From assembly GCF_001894785.1 (NCBI RefSeq), contig NZ_BCWW01000009.1:124001-188000 (forward strand): a stretch of DNA of 64,000 nt. The letters are read 5' to 3'. The DNA is from Rhodococcoides fascians NBRC 12155 = LMG 3623 (GTDB lineage: Bacteria; Actinomycetota; Actinomycetes; Mycobacteriales; Mycobacteriaceae). The position numbers and the translations under genes were made by a program. Shown one piece after another: positions 1 through 14,304 of this stretch. Position 1 is the first letter of the stretch. Every line of letters starts with the position of its first letter. A model generated the notes under the pieces. It was not told where the DNA came from, searched no databases, and saw only the letters and a list, made by a program, of their open reading frames with translations.

Positions 1-3000
1 TTCCGGCGACGTCGAGTGCGCGATCGAGATTCAGTGCGCCGGTTACTTTGGGCGCGAACACTTCTCGAACGGACTGTTCGGTGATGTTCGCAACCGGCAG
101 GTTGTCCACCACCCCGGCGGTGTGGAACACCCCGCCGAGCGGGGCGTCGGCGACGGTGCGTCCGATCAGTTCGGCCACTGCGTCGTAGTGCGAGATGTCC
201 ACGCGTTCGGCGACCACTCGTACTCCGGCTGCCTCGAACGCGGCGACTCCCGCGATGGCGGTCTCGGTGGTTGCTCCGCTGCGCCCGACGAGTACGAGGT
301 GTCGTGCGCCCTCGGCGACGAGCCAGCGCGCGATCGCCATTCCGAACGCGCCGAATCCGCCGGTGACGATGTAGGCGGCCGTGGGATCGATGCGTACGGT
401 CGGGACCTCGGGCCGGACCGAGGGCATGTCGTCGTCGAAGGACAGTACGACGCGGCCGGTGTGAGTGGAGCGCACGACAGCGTCGAACGCGTCGGCGACG
501 CGAGCGAGTGGGTACGTCGTGTACGGCAGTGGTGTGTACGTGCGGTCCACCAACCCCGCGATGACGGCCTCGGTGACCTGCCGCGCCAGAGCCGGCTTGA
601 ACTCGAACATTCGGTCCATGTCGACGGCGAAGAAGGTGAGATTGCGATCGAACGGGGCGAGGTCCAGTACGCCGCCGAAGTAGATGTCGGCTTTCCCCAG
701 CTCGACGATGCGGCCGAATTCTGCTGCCACATGCAGGTTCTGGGCCATGATCTCACCCGGCGAGGAGTTGTAGACGACGTCGACGCCTCGTCCGTCGGTC
801 AGCACACGAATGTCGTCGGCGAAGTTCAGTGATCTGGACGCGAGCACGTGGTGAGCGCCGGCCTCGGTTGCGACTGCCCGCCGCTCCTCGGTGCCTGCGG
901 TCGCGATCACCACTGCTCCGAGTCCGCGGGCGACCTGGATTGCGGCCAATCCCAATCCGCCCGCGGCACCGTGGATCAGGACGGTCTCGCCGGGTCGAAC
1001 TCGGGCGAGATCGAGTAGGCCGAATCGCGCGCACATCAGCGGCAGGATCGACGAGCACCACCCGAACTCCCAGTCGGACGGTACCTTCGCCGAGCCCCCT
1101 TCGTCGGCGTCGAGGGTGACGAAGCGCGCCATGATGTTTCGTGAGCACAAACCGATGTGATCGCCCGGTGCGATGCCGTCCACATCCGGTCCGACGCGAG
1201 TCACGACACCGAGTCCGCCGAGCCCGAGTGTCGTGCCGAAGTAGGTACCCGCGAGTTCGCGCTCGGTCAGCACTCCCATGACCTTGAGCGGATCCTTGTA
1301 GTTGATGTCGATTGCGCGGACCTGAACCTCGATCTGGCCGGGGCCGGGCTCCATGCGCTCTGTCGCGCGAAAAGCGATATCGGACAACATCTTCGATGCC
1401 GGAGCCTCGATCGCGAAGGATGCCTCCCGGTCCAGTAGCGGGGCGGGTGTATCCCGTAGCGCCAGGTGGTCACGCAAATTGCTGCGCAGCCTCACCGCCC
1501 ATCGAGAACCCTGGCGCAGAGCCACCTCGTCGGCATCGTCGCCTGCGTAGGGTCCGAACGCGATCGTCTCGGTCACCACCTGCTCGACGTCGGTGTCGGC
1601 TTCGGTGTCCACCAGACGCCACGCGGCAGGGGATTGTTCGTTGCGCAGTGACCGTCGGGCACCGACGAGGCCGGAGTGGGTCAGGTGCGCGCCGGCGGGA
1701 TCGCCCGGCATGCAGAAGGCCTTCTCGGTCACGATCACCGCGGTGACGGACCCCGGCTCGGACGCCGGCCCGTTCGAGTCGCCGTACAGCGCGTTCTGCA
1801 CGGTGCGTGCGATGGTGGTCAGGGCGTGCACGGCCGACGCCGGGTCTGCGAACTCGCCGGCGACGGCGACGACGGTGGCGCGGTCGACACCGTCGGCCTC
1901 GAGACCGGTACGCAGGATTCTGGTCAGGTCGGTGGCGTCGAAGGTGTTCTGCGCCAACACCACCGATGTTCGGCGGGCACGGGCGATGGCCTCGGCGCGC
2001 GTGTGTGCTCGGCTGTCGGCTGCGGCGTCGCCCAGCACGACGACCAGAGCGAAGTCGCGATCTGTGTCGGCTGCGGGCATCGGAGCATCGCGGTTGTCCC
2101 GCAATTCCCACACCGGTTCGTAGAACAACCGGTCCAGTTCGGTGTGCAGCGACTGCGGCGGCGCAATCGGTTTGAACTCGACGCCGCCCAACGCGACCGC
2201 GGCCCGGCCCTCGTCGTCGGTCACGGTGATGTCGGCTCGCATCGGGTCGGTTCCCGTGCGCCGCACCACGACGACGGCATGGTCGGGAACCGGTCCGTAC
2301 CTGCGGACGGACGCGATGGTGGCCGGAACCACTGCGCCGCTGCGGTCCCCGGCGGCAGCCGACGAACCCAGCGCTGTTCCAGCCAGTGCGGCTGTGCCGG
2401 CCAGTGCAGCGACGCATTGCAGCGCGGTGTCCAGTACCGCGGGATGCACCAGGTGACGGGAGCCGGAGTGACGGCCGGCGTCGATGACGGCGACGACTGT
2501 GTCGGTGTCGATTCGGGCGGAGACGATGCCCTGGAAGGCCGGTCCGTAGTGCAACCCGGCCGCGGCGAGCAGCGGATACAGCGCGTCTCCGGTGATCTCG
2601 ACGGCGGCGTCGGAGATCTCAGCGGCGACGAACGGGGCGTCGAATCGCCCCTCCACGAGGCGGCCCGTGGCGTTGACGGTCCATTGGGTGTCGGCCGCCG
2701 ACCGCGAGCGCAGCACGAATCTTCTCGTCGAGTCCTCCACCGAGATCTGCAGAACGGGAACGTCGTCGGCGTCGATCACCAGCGGGGCGACGAACTCCAC
2801 GTTCTCGGCTGCGGCCTCGGGATGTCCGGTCCGCGCGGCCGCGGCGCTCAGTGCGGCGTCGAGGTATGCGGTACCGGGTAGCAGCACGAGACCGTCGACG
2901 ACGTGGTCGCGTAGCCACGGAAGTTGGGCAACGGCCAGTTCGACGCTCCAGTGGGAACCGGCCTCGTCCGAACGTTCGCCGAGCAGGGGGTAGGTGTCGG

Positions 3001-5674
3001 GGGCACCGAACCTGTCGAGAATCGAGGATTCGGGCTCGGACCAGCAGCGTGTGCGTTGCCACGGGTATGCGGGCAGCTCCACGTGCGGCGATACGGCTGC
3101 AGAGCCGTCGAAGGAGCCGCTCGCGTACAGACCCTGGATTGCGGCCGTCAGGCTCGATCGGTCGTCCGCCCCACGGACCAACGTTCCGATCGACGTTCCG
3201 GTCTCGCCGGCTCGGATCAGGATTTCCCTGATGTTGCCCGAGAGCACCGGATGGGGGCCGACTTCGAGGAAGACGCGGTGGCCGTCGGCGACGAGAGCGG
3301 CCATCGTGTCGGCGAAACGCACCGGGCGTCGAACGTTGTCGCACCAGTAGCTCGAGTTCCATTCTGCGCCGGTGACGCGTTCTGCCGTGACCGTCGAGTA
3401 CAGCGCGAGGCCAGGGACCTGTGCATCGATGGTGTGCAGGGCCGAATCGATCTGCGCCAGAATGGGATCCATGAGGTGGCTGTGGTACGGCACCTCGACG
3501 TGCAGCATCTTGGCAAAAACTCCGCTGCCGGTGAGTGTCTCGGCGAACGCTGCCAAGACTGTCGTGTCGCCTGCCAACGTGACCGCGGTCGGGCTGTTGA
3601 TCGCGGCCACCGAGATCTCCGCGGACACGCCGTGCTCCTGGATCCGGGCCATGGCATCGTTCTCGGACAACCCGACGGCCAGCATGCCGCCGGAGCCTGC
3701 TGTGGTGGCCTGCAATCGGGCGCGGTGGTAGCTGACGAGCAGGGCGTCGTGCAGGCTCAGTGCTCCGCTGATGTAGGCGGCGCTGACCTCGCCGACGCTG
3801 TGTCCGACGACCGTGGTCGGTGCTATCCCGAGGGAGCCGAGCTCGGCGACGAGAGCGACCTGGACGAGGAAGTTCGCCGGTTGCGCGATCGAGGTATCGG
3901 TGACCCGGGATACGTCCTCGTCCCGGGTCAGTTCCTCGATGATCGACCAACCGGCGATGTCGACGAACGCAGCATCGACGAGCCGTGCGACACGGGCGAA
4001 TTCGCCGTCCGCGAGCAGCAGTTCGCGGGCCATGGCCCACCACTGCGGGCCCATGCCGCTGAAGACGAACACCGGTGCCGCGCTGTGGCCGACGACGGTG
4101 TGGGCGGTCGACCCACTGCCGCCCGCGAACGAGACCAGGGCGCCGAGCAAGTCGTCGGCATCGGTGTAGGGGAGTGCGGCCCGGACGGGGTGGTGGGCTC
4201 GACGCGACCACGCGGCCGAGGTGAGCGCAGGTAGTTCGTCCGCGCGGCCGGAATCGATCAGATCCTGCACCGTGGTTCCGAATGCCGCGGCGGACGCACG
4301 TGCGGCCGTGTCGGTCCGTCCGGAGACGGGGAACAGCCGAAGTTCGACGGTGTCGTTCGCAGGTCCGGTGGCCGGCGCGTCGAGCTGGGCCGGTGCCGCA
4401 GACATCACGACGTGTGCGTTGGTACCGCCGTATCCGAAGCCGTTGATGGCCACGTACGGGTCTGCATCGGAGAAGGGTTCCGCGGTCACCGGAATGCGAA
4501 TGTTCAGCTCGTCGAACGGGATTGCCGGATTGAGCGTGTGCAGCCACGCCTGCGGCACGATGGTCCGGTGGTGCAGCGTCAGCGCCGATTTGATGAGGCC
4601 GGCGATGCCCGCGGCCGCTTCGGTATGCCCGATCGCGGCTTTGATGGACCCGACCACCAGCGGGCTTTCGCGTCCGTCGACCACGCCGTAAGCTCCGCCG
4701 ATCGCCTCGAGTTCGAGTGGGTCTCCCACCGCGGTTCCCGTGCCGTGCGCTTCGACGTAGCCGACCCGTCCGGGTTCGATACCTGCTTCCGCGCACACTC
4801 GGGTGGCGAGTGCATGTTGCGAGACGGGATTGGGGACGGGAATGGCGATGGTGCGCCCGTCCTGGTTCACGCCGGAACCTCGAATCACCGAATAGATCCG
4901 GTCCCCGTCCGCGATCGCATCCGCCAGGGGGCGGAGCAGCACCATGCCCGCGCCTTCGCCGCGGCCGTATCCGTCGGCGGCGGCGTCGAAGGACTTCGAT
5001 CGGCCGTCGAACGAGAGAAACCTGCCCTTGCACATCGAGACGAACGTTTCGGGGCGGAACATCGCATTGGCTCCGCCGACCAGGGCCATGGTGCATTCGC
5101 CGCGCTCGAGTGCGCGGACGGCCTGGTGGACGGCGACGAGGGACGACGAGCATGCGGTGTCGATCGTCATGGACGGTCCGACGAGATCGAGCGCGAACGA
5201 GATGCGGTTGGAGAGCAACGTATGCGAGGAACTGGTGGCGCTGTGCGAATTGATCTGGGCGCGTGCGGAACTGGATGCGCGCAGCCCGGCCGAATCGTTG
5301 GTGAATCCGCCGACGAACACTCCGATCGGTTGCCCGCTGACCCGGCCTGCGTGCCCGGCGTCGTCGAGCGCTTCCCAGGCGACTTCGAGTAGGAGACGTT
5401 GCTGAGGGTCGGTCACCGAGGCCTCGCGAGGCGACATTCCGAAGAATTCGGGGTCGAAGTCCCACAGCGACTGGGTCAGGAATCCGCCGCGTCGGGTGTA
5501 GGCGCGCCCCGGCGCGTCGGGATTGGGGTCGTAGAAGCGATCGGCGTTCCACCGATCCGCTGGTACGTCGACGATGCCGTCGCCCTTGTCGAGCATGAAC
5601 TTCCAGAAGCTGGGGCCATCGTGTACCCCGCCTGGGAATCTGCATCCGATTCCGACCACTGCCACCGCGACCAT
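1..5674 (-). CDS. Reducing type I polyketide synthase, 3' part cut by window edge
   Basis: An iterative or modular reducing PKS that builds a methyl-branched or saturated fatty-acid-like chain. At least 1891 residues lie in one unbroken frame from an ATG preceded by a GGGGGGA ribosome site. Domains in order: ketosynthase (active Cys175 in DTACSSS, His310 in HGTGT, His350 in GHTE), acyltransferase (Ser626 in GHSVGE), dehydratase (His924 in HxxxGxxxxP, Asp1082 in LDTAL), enoylreductase (NADPH loop HGAAGGLG near 1568) and ketoreductase (Rossmann TGGFGAFG near 1770). The KR catalytic part and any ACP lie beyond base 1. This order equals mycobacterial MAS/Pks2/Pks5-type lipid synthases. The AT specificity motif reads YHSH, neither the usual malonyl HAFH nor methylmalonyl YASH, so the extender is uncertain. 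It is divergent from rpoB. Family assignment is certain; the product is unknown. Confidence 0.95.
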   Translation of the reverse strand, partial: MVAVAVVGIGCRFPGGVHDGPSFWKFMLDKGDGIVDVPADRWNADRFYDPNPDAPGRAYTRRGGFLTQSLWDFDPEFFGMSPREASVTDPQQRLLLEVAWEALDDAGHAGRVSGQPIGVFVGGFTNDSAGLRASSSARAQINSHSATSSSHTLLSNRISFALDLVGPSMTIDTACSSSLVAVHQAVRALERGECTMALVGGANAMFRPETFVSMCKGRFLSFDGRSKSFDAAADGYGRGEGAGMVLLRPLADAIADGDRIYSVIRGSGVNQDGRTIAIPVPNPVSQHALATRVCAEAGIEPGRVGYVEAHGTGTAVGDPLELEAIGGAYGVVDGRESPLVVGSIKAAIGHTEAAAGIAGLIKSALTLHHRTIVPQAWLHTLNPAIPFDELNIRIPVTAEPFSDADPYVAINGFGYGGTNAHVVMSAAPAQLDAPATGPANDTVELRLFPVSGRTDTAARASAAAFGTTVQDLIDSGRADELPALTSAAWSRRAHHPVRAALPYTDADDLLGALVSFAGGSGSTAHTVVGHSAAPVFVFSGMGPQWWAMARELLLADGEFARVARLVDAAFVDIAGWSIIEELTRDEDVSRVTDTSIAQPANFLVQVALVAELGSLGIAPTTVVGHSVGEVSAAYISGALSLHDALLVSYHRARLQATTAGSGGMLAVGLSENDAMARIQEHGVSAEISVAAINSPTAVTLAGDTTVLAAFAETLTGSGVFAKMLHVEVPYHSHLMDPILAQIDSALHTIDAQVPGLALYSTVTAERVTGAEWNSSYWCDNVRRPVRFADTMAALVADGHRVFLEVGPHPVLSGNIREILIRAGETGTSIGTLVRGADDRSSLTAAIQGLYASGSFDGSAAVSPHVELPAYPWQRTRCWSEPESSILDRFGAPDTYPLLGERSDEAGSHWSVELAVAQLPWLRDHVVDGLVLLPGTAYLDAALSAAAARTGHPEAAAENVEFVAPLVIDADDVPVLQISVEDSTRRFVLRSRSAADTQWTVNATGRLVEGRFDAPFVAAEISDAAVEITGDALYPLLAAAGLHYGPAFQGIVSARIDTDTVVAVIDAGRHSGSRHLVHPAVLDTALQCVAALAGTAALAGTALGSSAAAGDRSGAVVPATIASVRRYGPVPDHAVVVVRRTGTDPMRADITVTDDEGRAAVALGGVEFKPIAPPQSLHTELDRLFYEPVWELRDNRDAPMPAADTDRDFALVVVLGDAAADSRAHTRAEAIARARRTSVVLAQNTFDATDLTRILRTGLEADGVDRATVVAVAGEFADPASAVHALTTIARTVQNALYGDSNGPASEPGSVTAVIVTEKAFCMPGDPAGAHLTHSGLVGARRSLRNEQSPAAWRLVDTEADTDVEQVVTETIAFGPYAGDDADEVALRQGSRWAVRLRSNLRDHLALRDTPAPLLDREASFAIEAPASKMLSDIAFRATERMEPGPGQIEVQVRAIDINYKDPLKVMGVLTERELAGTYFGTTLGLGGLGVVTRVGPDVDGIAPGDHIGLCSRNIMARFVTLDADEGGSAKVPSDWEFGWCSSILPLMCARFGLLDLARVRPGETVLIHGAAGGLGLAAIQVARGLGAVVIATAGTEERRAVATEAGAHHVLASRSLNFADDIRVLTDGRGVDVVYNSSPGEIMAQNLHVAAEFGRIVELGKADIYFGGVLDLAPFDRNLTFFAVDMDRMFEFKPALARQVTEAVIAGLVDRTYTPLPYTTYPLARVADAFDAVVRSTHTGRVVLSFDDDMPSVRPEVPTVRIDPTAAYIVTGGFGAFGMAIARWLVAEGARHLVLVGRSGATTETAIAGVAAFEAAGVRVVAERVDISHYDAVAELIGRTVADAPLGGVFHTAGVVDNLPVANITEQSVREVFAPKVTGALNLDRALDVAG

Positions 5675-5741
5675 GCTGTCCCCCCGAGAGACAAAGAGTT
5701 ATGTTGTGCGAATGCGTTTGTTGCGCAAAAGAAAAGACGCG

Positions 5742-5770
5742 CGTCGACGAATCGAACCCCCTCGTCGACG
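5742..5770. repeat. Perfect 9-bp inverted repeat upstream of the PKS
   Basis: CGTCGACGA at 5742-5750 is mirrored by TCGTCGACG at 5762-5770 with an 11-base loop. It lies 68 bases upstream of the PKS start codon, within reach of its promoter or 5' leader. It could be an operator or a leader hairpin; no regulator is encoded next to it. Confidence 0.45.
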
Positions 5771-6359
5771 ACCCCCGTTGCGACAAAGTGAATACAATCA
5801 GACCGCGGGCCGGATTTCCATAGCAACCGAGGGGTTGCGTCGATCGGGTCGGTCTGCATGGTCGATCACGACTCGACCGTTGTCGTTGCAAATGAAATGC
5901 GTGTTCCACCAATATCTTTCGTGATTGTCGCGAAGGATCTGACAGCTCACGCGGGAATCGCGGTCCGCAACTGGGCTCGGGTCGCAGTCGCCGGAGCCCC
6001 GATCCAACGAATGTCGATCAGCAGATCCCTCGGTAGCGATTCGTCCGGGTCGCCGCGATCGGCGGGATCAACGGCTGAAGCGAACGGCTGGAGTGAACTG
6101 CAGGGGTGATCAGCTTCCGTGTCGGTCGGGAGGACCGGCAGACTCGCGTCTGTGCCAGTCGTCACAACGGTCGCCTCGGGCCGGGTCGATGCGTCGGTTT
6201 CTCGCGGACCTCTTGACGAAGGGAGGCGCAAGGTTCACTCTTGTCGTCAGGAGCACCCCCTTGCGGTATCGGGCGCACACCTGTTCGAGGCGGCGTGGCG
6301 ACACGCTTTCCTCGACTCGGTGCGAGAACGGACCTCGGGTGTTACTTTTGATGCCCCCG

Positions 6360-6388
6360 TTGCGCCTTGCGCACATTTGGGGTATCTT
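6360..6388 (+). promoter_or_regulatory. Candidate rpoB promoter
   Basis: TTGCGC at 6360-6365 and TATCTT at 6383-6388 are separated by exactly 17 bases, a good sigma-70/SigA-type arrangement. Initiation would be near 6395, giving a leader of about 200 nt before rpoB. Other promoters may exist in the same gap. Confidence 0.5.
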
Positions 6389-6434
6389 TGGACGTTGCGC
6401 TGGCTGCCTCCTGTCCACCTCTCGATCGCTGTTA

Positions 6435-6454
6435 CCCGAAAGCACGTTTTCGGG
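6435..6454 (+). promoter_or_regulatory. Hairpin in rpoB leader
   Basis: CCCGAAA and TTTCGGG form a 7-bp stem with a 6-nt loop in the predicted 5' leader of rpoB. No U-tract follows, so it is not an intrinsic terminator. It may stabilise or regulate the leader. Confidence 0.4.
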
Positions 6455-6592
6455 CCGCTGTGATGGGGATTCGGTCTGGTTGCGACCAGCCGAAATTCGC
6501 CCCACATATAGCAAACAGATACAGCGGCGGTCGCCATGTCGTTTCGGTTGACAGAACGGCGCGACCCGCGTGAGGTGCTGGAAGGACGCATC

Positions 6593-9500
6593 TTGGCAGT
6601 CTCTAGCCAGACCAAGGCAGTTGTCGGAACACCGGGAGCCCCGAGGAGGGTTTCGTTCGCGAACATTCGCGAGCCGTTGGAGGTACCCGGTCTCCTCGAT
6701 GTACAGACGGACTCGTTCGAGTGGCTGGTAGGTGCGCAGAGTTGGCGCGACCGTGCCGCCGCCCGTGGAGACAGCGGTGTCTCCGGCGGACTCGAGGACA
6801 TCCTGACCGAGCTCTCTCCGATCGAGGACTTCTCGGGCTCGATGTCGCTCTCCTTCTCCGACCCACGATTCGACGAGGTCAAGGCCTCGACCGATGAGTG
6901 CAAGGACAAGGACATGACGTACGCGGCTCCGCTGTTCGTCACCGCCGAGTTCATCAACAACAACACCGGCGAGATCAAGAGCCAGACGGTCTTCATGGGT
7001 GATTTCCCGATGATGACCGACAAGGGCACCTTCATCATCAACGGCACCGAGCGCGTCGTCGTCTCGCAGCTGGTGCGTTCTCCGGGCGTCTACTTCGATC
7101 ACTCGATCGACAAGACCACCGAGAAGGACCTGCACAGCGTCAAGGTCATCCCCGGCCGCGGTGCTTGGCTCGAGTTCGACGTCGACAAGCGCGACACCGT
7201 CGGTGTCCGTATCGACCGCAAGCGTCGTCAGCCCGTCACGGTGCTGCTGAAGGCTCTCGGCTGGTCCACCGAGCAGATCACGGAGCGCTTCGGCTTCTCC
7301 GAGATCCTCATGGCCACGCTGGAGAAGGACAACACCGCCGGTACCGACGAGGCTCTCCTCGACATCTACCGCAAGCTGCGTCCGGGCGAGCCGCCGACCA
7401 AGGAGTCGGCGCAGACCCTGCTGGAGAACCTGTTCTTCAAGGACAAGCGCTACGACCTCGCTCGCGTGGGTCGCTACAAGATCAACAAGAAGCTCGGCCT
7501 CAACTCGGGTCAGCCCATCGTGGCGTCGACCCTCACCGAGGAAGACATCGTCGCGACCATCGAGTACCTCGTGCGTCTGCACGCAGGTGAGACCTCGATG
7601 ACCGCACCCGACGGCGTCGAGGTTCCGGTCGAGGTCGACGACATCGACCACTTCGGCAACCGTCGTCTGCGCACCGTTGGCGAGCTCATCCAGAACCAGA
7701 TCCGCGTGGGCCTGTCCCGCATGGAGCGCGTCGTGCGCGAACGTATGACGACTCAGGACGTCGAGGCGATCACGCCGCAGACCCTGATCAACATCCGTCC
7801 CGTCGTCGCTGCGATCAAGGAGTTCTTCGGAACCTCCCAGCTCTCGCAGTTCATGGACCAGAACAACCCGCTGTCGGGTCTGACGCACAAGCGTCGCCTG
7901 TCGGCACTGGGACCCGGCGGTCTCTCTCGTGAGCGCGCCGGCCTCGAGGTCCGCGACGTGCACCCCTCGCACTACGGCCGCATGTGCCCCATCGAGACCC
8001 CGGAAGGCCCGAACATCGGCCTGATCGGTTCGCTCTCGGTGTACGCACGCGTCAACCCGTTCGGCTTCATCGAGACCCCGTACCGCAAGGTCGTCGACGG
8101 CAAGGTCACCGACGAGGTCGACTACCTGACCGCCGACGAGGAGGATCGCCACACGCTCGCGCAGGCGAACTCCCCGGTCGACGATTCGGGTCACTTCATC
8201 GAGGACAAGATTCTCGTCCGTCGTAAGGGTGGAGAGGTCGAGTTCGTCTCGTCCGACGACATCGATTACATGGACGTCTCGCCTCGTCAGATGGTGTCGG
8301 TCGCTACCGCGATGATTCCGTTCCTCGAGCACGACGATGCCAACCGTGCCCTGATGGGCGCGAACATGCAGCGTCAGGCTGTCCCGCTGGTCCGCAGCGA
8401 GGCTCCGATCGTCGGTACCGGCATGGAGCTGCGTGCCGCTGTCGACGCCGGTGACGTCGTCATCACCGAGAAGACCGGTGTCGTCGAAGAGGTCTCCGCC
8501 GACTACGTCACGGTCATGGCCGACGACGGATCGCGCAAGACCTACCGGATGCGCAAGTTCGCGCGCTCCAACCAGGGCACCTGCGCCAACCAGCGTCCGA
8601 TCGTGGACGAGGGACAGCGCGTCGAGTCCGGCCAGGTCCTCGCCGACGGCCCCTGCACCGAGAACGGTGAGATGGCACTCGGCAAGAACCTGCTGCTGGC
8701 GATCATGCCGTGGGAGGGCCACAACTACGAGGACGCGATCATCCTGTCGCAGCGCCTCGTGGAAGAGGACGTTCTCACCTCGATCCACATCGAGGAGCAC
8801 GAGATCGATGCTCGCGACACCAAGCTCGGTGCCGAAGAGATCACTCGCGACATCCCGAACGTCTCCGACGAGGTCCTCGCAGACCTCGACGAGCGCGGCA
8901 TCATCCGTATCGGTGCCGAGGTTCGTGACGGCGACGTGCTGGTCGGAAAGGTCACGCCGAAGGGCGAGACCGAGCTGACCCCCGAAGAGCGCCTGCTGCG
9001 CGCCATCTTCGGTGAGAAGGCTCGCGAAGTTCGCGACACCTCGCTCAAGGTTCCGCACGGCGAGAACGGAAAGGTCATCGGCATCCGCGTCTTCTCGCGC
9101 GACGACGACGACGATCTGCCTCCCGGCGTGAACGAGCTGGTCCGCGTCTACGTGGCTCAGAAGCGCAAGATCCAGGACGGCGACAAGCTCGCCGGCCGCC
9201 ACGGCAACAAGGGCGTCATCGGCAAGATCCTCCCGCAGGAGGACATGCCGTTCCTGCCCGACGGCACCCCGATCGACATCATCCTCAACACCCACGGTGT
9301 TCCGCGTCGTATGAACATCGGTCAGGTCCTCGAAACCCACCTGGGTTGGATCGGCAAGACCGGTTGGAACGTGCAGATCGCCGCGGACGGCAGCAAGCCC
9401 GATTGGGCCGAGCGTCTGCCCGAGGAGATGCTGGCGGCTCCGGCCGACAGCAACATCGCCACCCCGGTGTTCGACGGTGCCAAGGAGAATCAGCTCGCCG

Positions 9501-10081
9501 GCCTGCTGGAGAGCACAATTCCCAACCGCGACGGCGAGCAGATGGTCGGATCCGACGGAAAGGCCACGTTGTTCGACGGCCGCTCCGGCGAGCCGTTCCC
9601 GTACCCGGTGTCGGTGGGCTACATGTACATCATCAAGCTGCACCACTTGGTCGACGACAAGATCCACGCTCGTTCGACCGGGCCGTACTCGATGATCACG
9701 CAGCAGCCCCTCGGTGGTAAGGCCCAGTTCGGTGGACAGCGCTTCGGTGAGATGGAGTGCTGGGCCATGCAGGCCTACGGTGCCGCGTACACGCTGCAGG
9801 AGCTTCTCACCATCAAGTCGGACGACGTTGTCGGCCGTGTGAAGGTGTACGAGGCGATCGTCAAGGGCGAGAACATTCCCGAGCCCGGTATCCCCGAGTC
9901 CTTCAAGGTGCTCCTCAAGGAGCTCCAGTCGCTGTGCCTCAACGTGGAGGTGCTGTCCTCGGACGGCGCTGCCATCACGATGGCCGACGGTGACGACGAA
10001 GACCTCGAGCGTGCCGCAGCCAACCTGGGAATCAACCTCTCCCGCAACGAAGCTGCCACGGTCGACGACCTCGCACAGTAG
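6593..10081 (+). CDS. rpoB: RNA polymerase beta subunit
   Basis: Catalytic beta subunit of RNA polymerase, 1162 residues, close to mycobacterial RpoB along its whole length. The TTG start at 6593 is chosen because GGAAGGA ends six bases upstream and the resulting N-terminus aligns with mycobacterial RpoB; a GTG at 6575 (VLEGRI) is the older-style alternative. The rifampicin-binding region is intact, with Asp422, His432 and Ser437, equivalent to M. tuberculosis 435, 445 and 450. The sequence therefore predicts a rifampicin-sensitive enzyme. It heads the rpoB-rpoC operon. Confidence 0.99.
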   Translation: MAVSSQTKAVVGTPGAPRRVSFANIREPLEVPGLLDVQTDSFEWLVGAQSWRDRAAARGDSGVSGGLEDILTELSPIEDFSGSMSLSFSDPRFDEVKASTDECKDKDMTYAAPLFVTAEFINNNTGEIKSQTVFMGDFPMMTDKGTFIINGTERVVVSQLVRSPGVYFDHSIDKTTEKDLHSVKVIPGRGAWLEFDVDKRDTVGVRIDRKRRQPVTVLLKALGWSTEQITERFGFSEILMATLEKDNTAGTDEALLDIYRKLRPGEPPTKESAQTLLENLFFKDKRYDLARVGRYKINKKLGLNSGQPIVASTLTEEDIVATIEYLVRLHAGETSMTAPDGVEVPVEVDDIDHFGNRRLRTVGELIQNQIRVGLSRMERVVRERMTTQDVEAITPQTLINIRPVVAAIKEFFGTSQLSQFMDQNNPLSGLTHKRRLSALGPGGLSRERAGLEVRDVHPSHYGRMCPIETPEGPNIGLIGSLSVYARVNPFGFIETPYRKVVDGKVTDEVDYLTADEEDRHTLAQANSPVDDSGHFIEDKILVRRKGGEVEFVSSDDIDYMDVSPRQMVSVATAMIPFLEHDDANRALMGANMQRQAVPLVRSEAPIVGTGMELRAAVDAGDVVITEKTGVVEEVSADYVTVMADDGSRKTYRMRKFARSNQGTCANQRPIVDEGQRVESGQVLADGPCTENGEMALGKNLLLAIMPWEGHNYEDAIILSQRLVEEDVLTSIHIEEHEIDARDTKLGAEEITRDIPNVSDEVLADLDERGIIRIGAEVRDGDVLVGKVTPKGETELTPEERLLRAIFGEKAREVRDTSLKVPHGENGKVIGIRVFSRDDDDDLPPGVNELVRVYVAQKRKIQDGDKLAGRHGNKGVIGKILPQEDMPFLPDGTPIDIILNTHGVPRRMNIGQVLETHLGWIGKTGWNVQIAADGSKPDWAERLPEEMLAAPADSNIATPVFDGAKENQLAGLLESTIPNRDGEQMVGSDGKATLFDGRSGEPFPYPVSVGYMYIIKLHHLVDDKIHARSTGPYSMITQQPLGGKAQFGGQRFGEMECWAMQAYGAAYTLQELLTIKSDDVVGRVKVYEAIVKGENIPEPGIPESFKVLLKELQSLCLNVEVLSSDGAAITMADGDDEDLERAAANLGINLSRNEAATVDDLAQ

Positions 10082-10090
10082 TTCTGTGGT

Positions 10091-10140
10091 CCGGTGGCCT
10101 GCAGCGATGCAGGCCCACCGGGCGATATTTCTTGTTTTTG
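10091..10140 (+). terminator. Terminator-like hairpin between rpoB and rpoC
   Basis: A stem of about 13 bp with one bulged base (arms 10091-10103 and 10108-10121, GCGA loop) is followed by a T-rich run at 10126-10139. It lies in the 99-bp rpoB-rpoC gap. It could act as a partial terminator or an RNA processing site that sets the beta to beta' ratio. Readthrough must be substantial because rpoC is essential. Confidence 0.6.
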
Positions 10141-10180
10141 ATTCGGTATCACAACACCCATAACGGGGAAAGGAAGTTAC

Positions 10181-14137
<3,957 letters not shown>

Positions 14138-14213
14138 AGCGACTCCGTCGCACGTGCACGGAACTTCGTAGCCCACTACGAGTTTCCACTCACGACGACA
14201 GGGCGTGACCAAC

Positions 14214-14252
14214 AAAGCCCCGCATCGACTTCGGTCGGTGCGGGGCTTTGTT
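14214..14252 (+). terminator. Intrinsic terminator after rpoC
   Basis: AAAGCCCCGCA (14214-14224) pairs perfectly with TGCGGGGCTTT (14239-14249) around a 14-nt loop, followed by TTGTT. An 11-bp GC-rich stem 76 bases after the rpoC stop is a typical operon end. Confidence 0.9.
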
Positions 14253-14304
14253 CTATGTGGAGGGGGCGCGGTGAGTTTGCCGCGGCACTCGGGTCGGTAC
14301 CGGT

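Larger units (their letters stand above)
5675..6592. other. Long intergenic region between PKS and rpoB
   Basis: About 0.9 kb without a convincing gene. It holds the start region of the PKS, an inverted repeat near 5742-5770, a candidate rpoB promoter near 6360-6388 and a leader hairpin at 6435-6454. Base composition around 5780-5960 is visibly less GC-rich than the genes. Short open frames on the minus strand (for example around 5800-6007 and 5947-6231) have poor third-position GC and no recognisable domain. They could be remains of a frameshifted small gene but are not called. Confidence 0.6.

Noticed and set aside
2619-5912. A 1097-codon minus-strand frame overlapping the PKS
   Set aside because: Arg/Pro-rich product in a different frame from the PKS domains; the true frame carries every KS, AT and DH motif without interruption.
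7856-7903. Rifampicin-resistance mutation in rpoB
   Set aside because: Asp422, His432 and Ser437 are all the susceptible residues.
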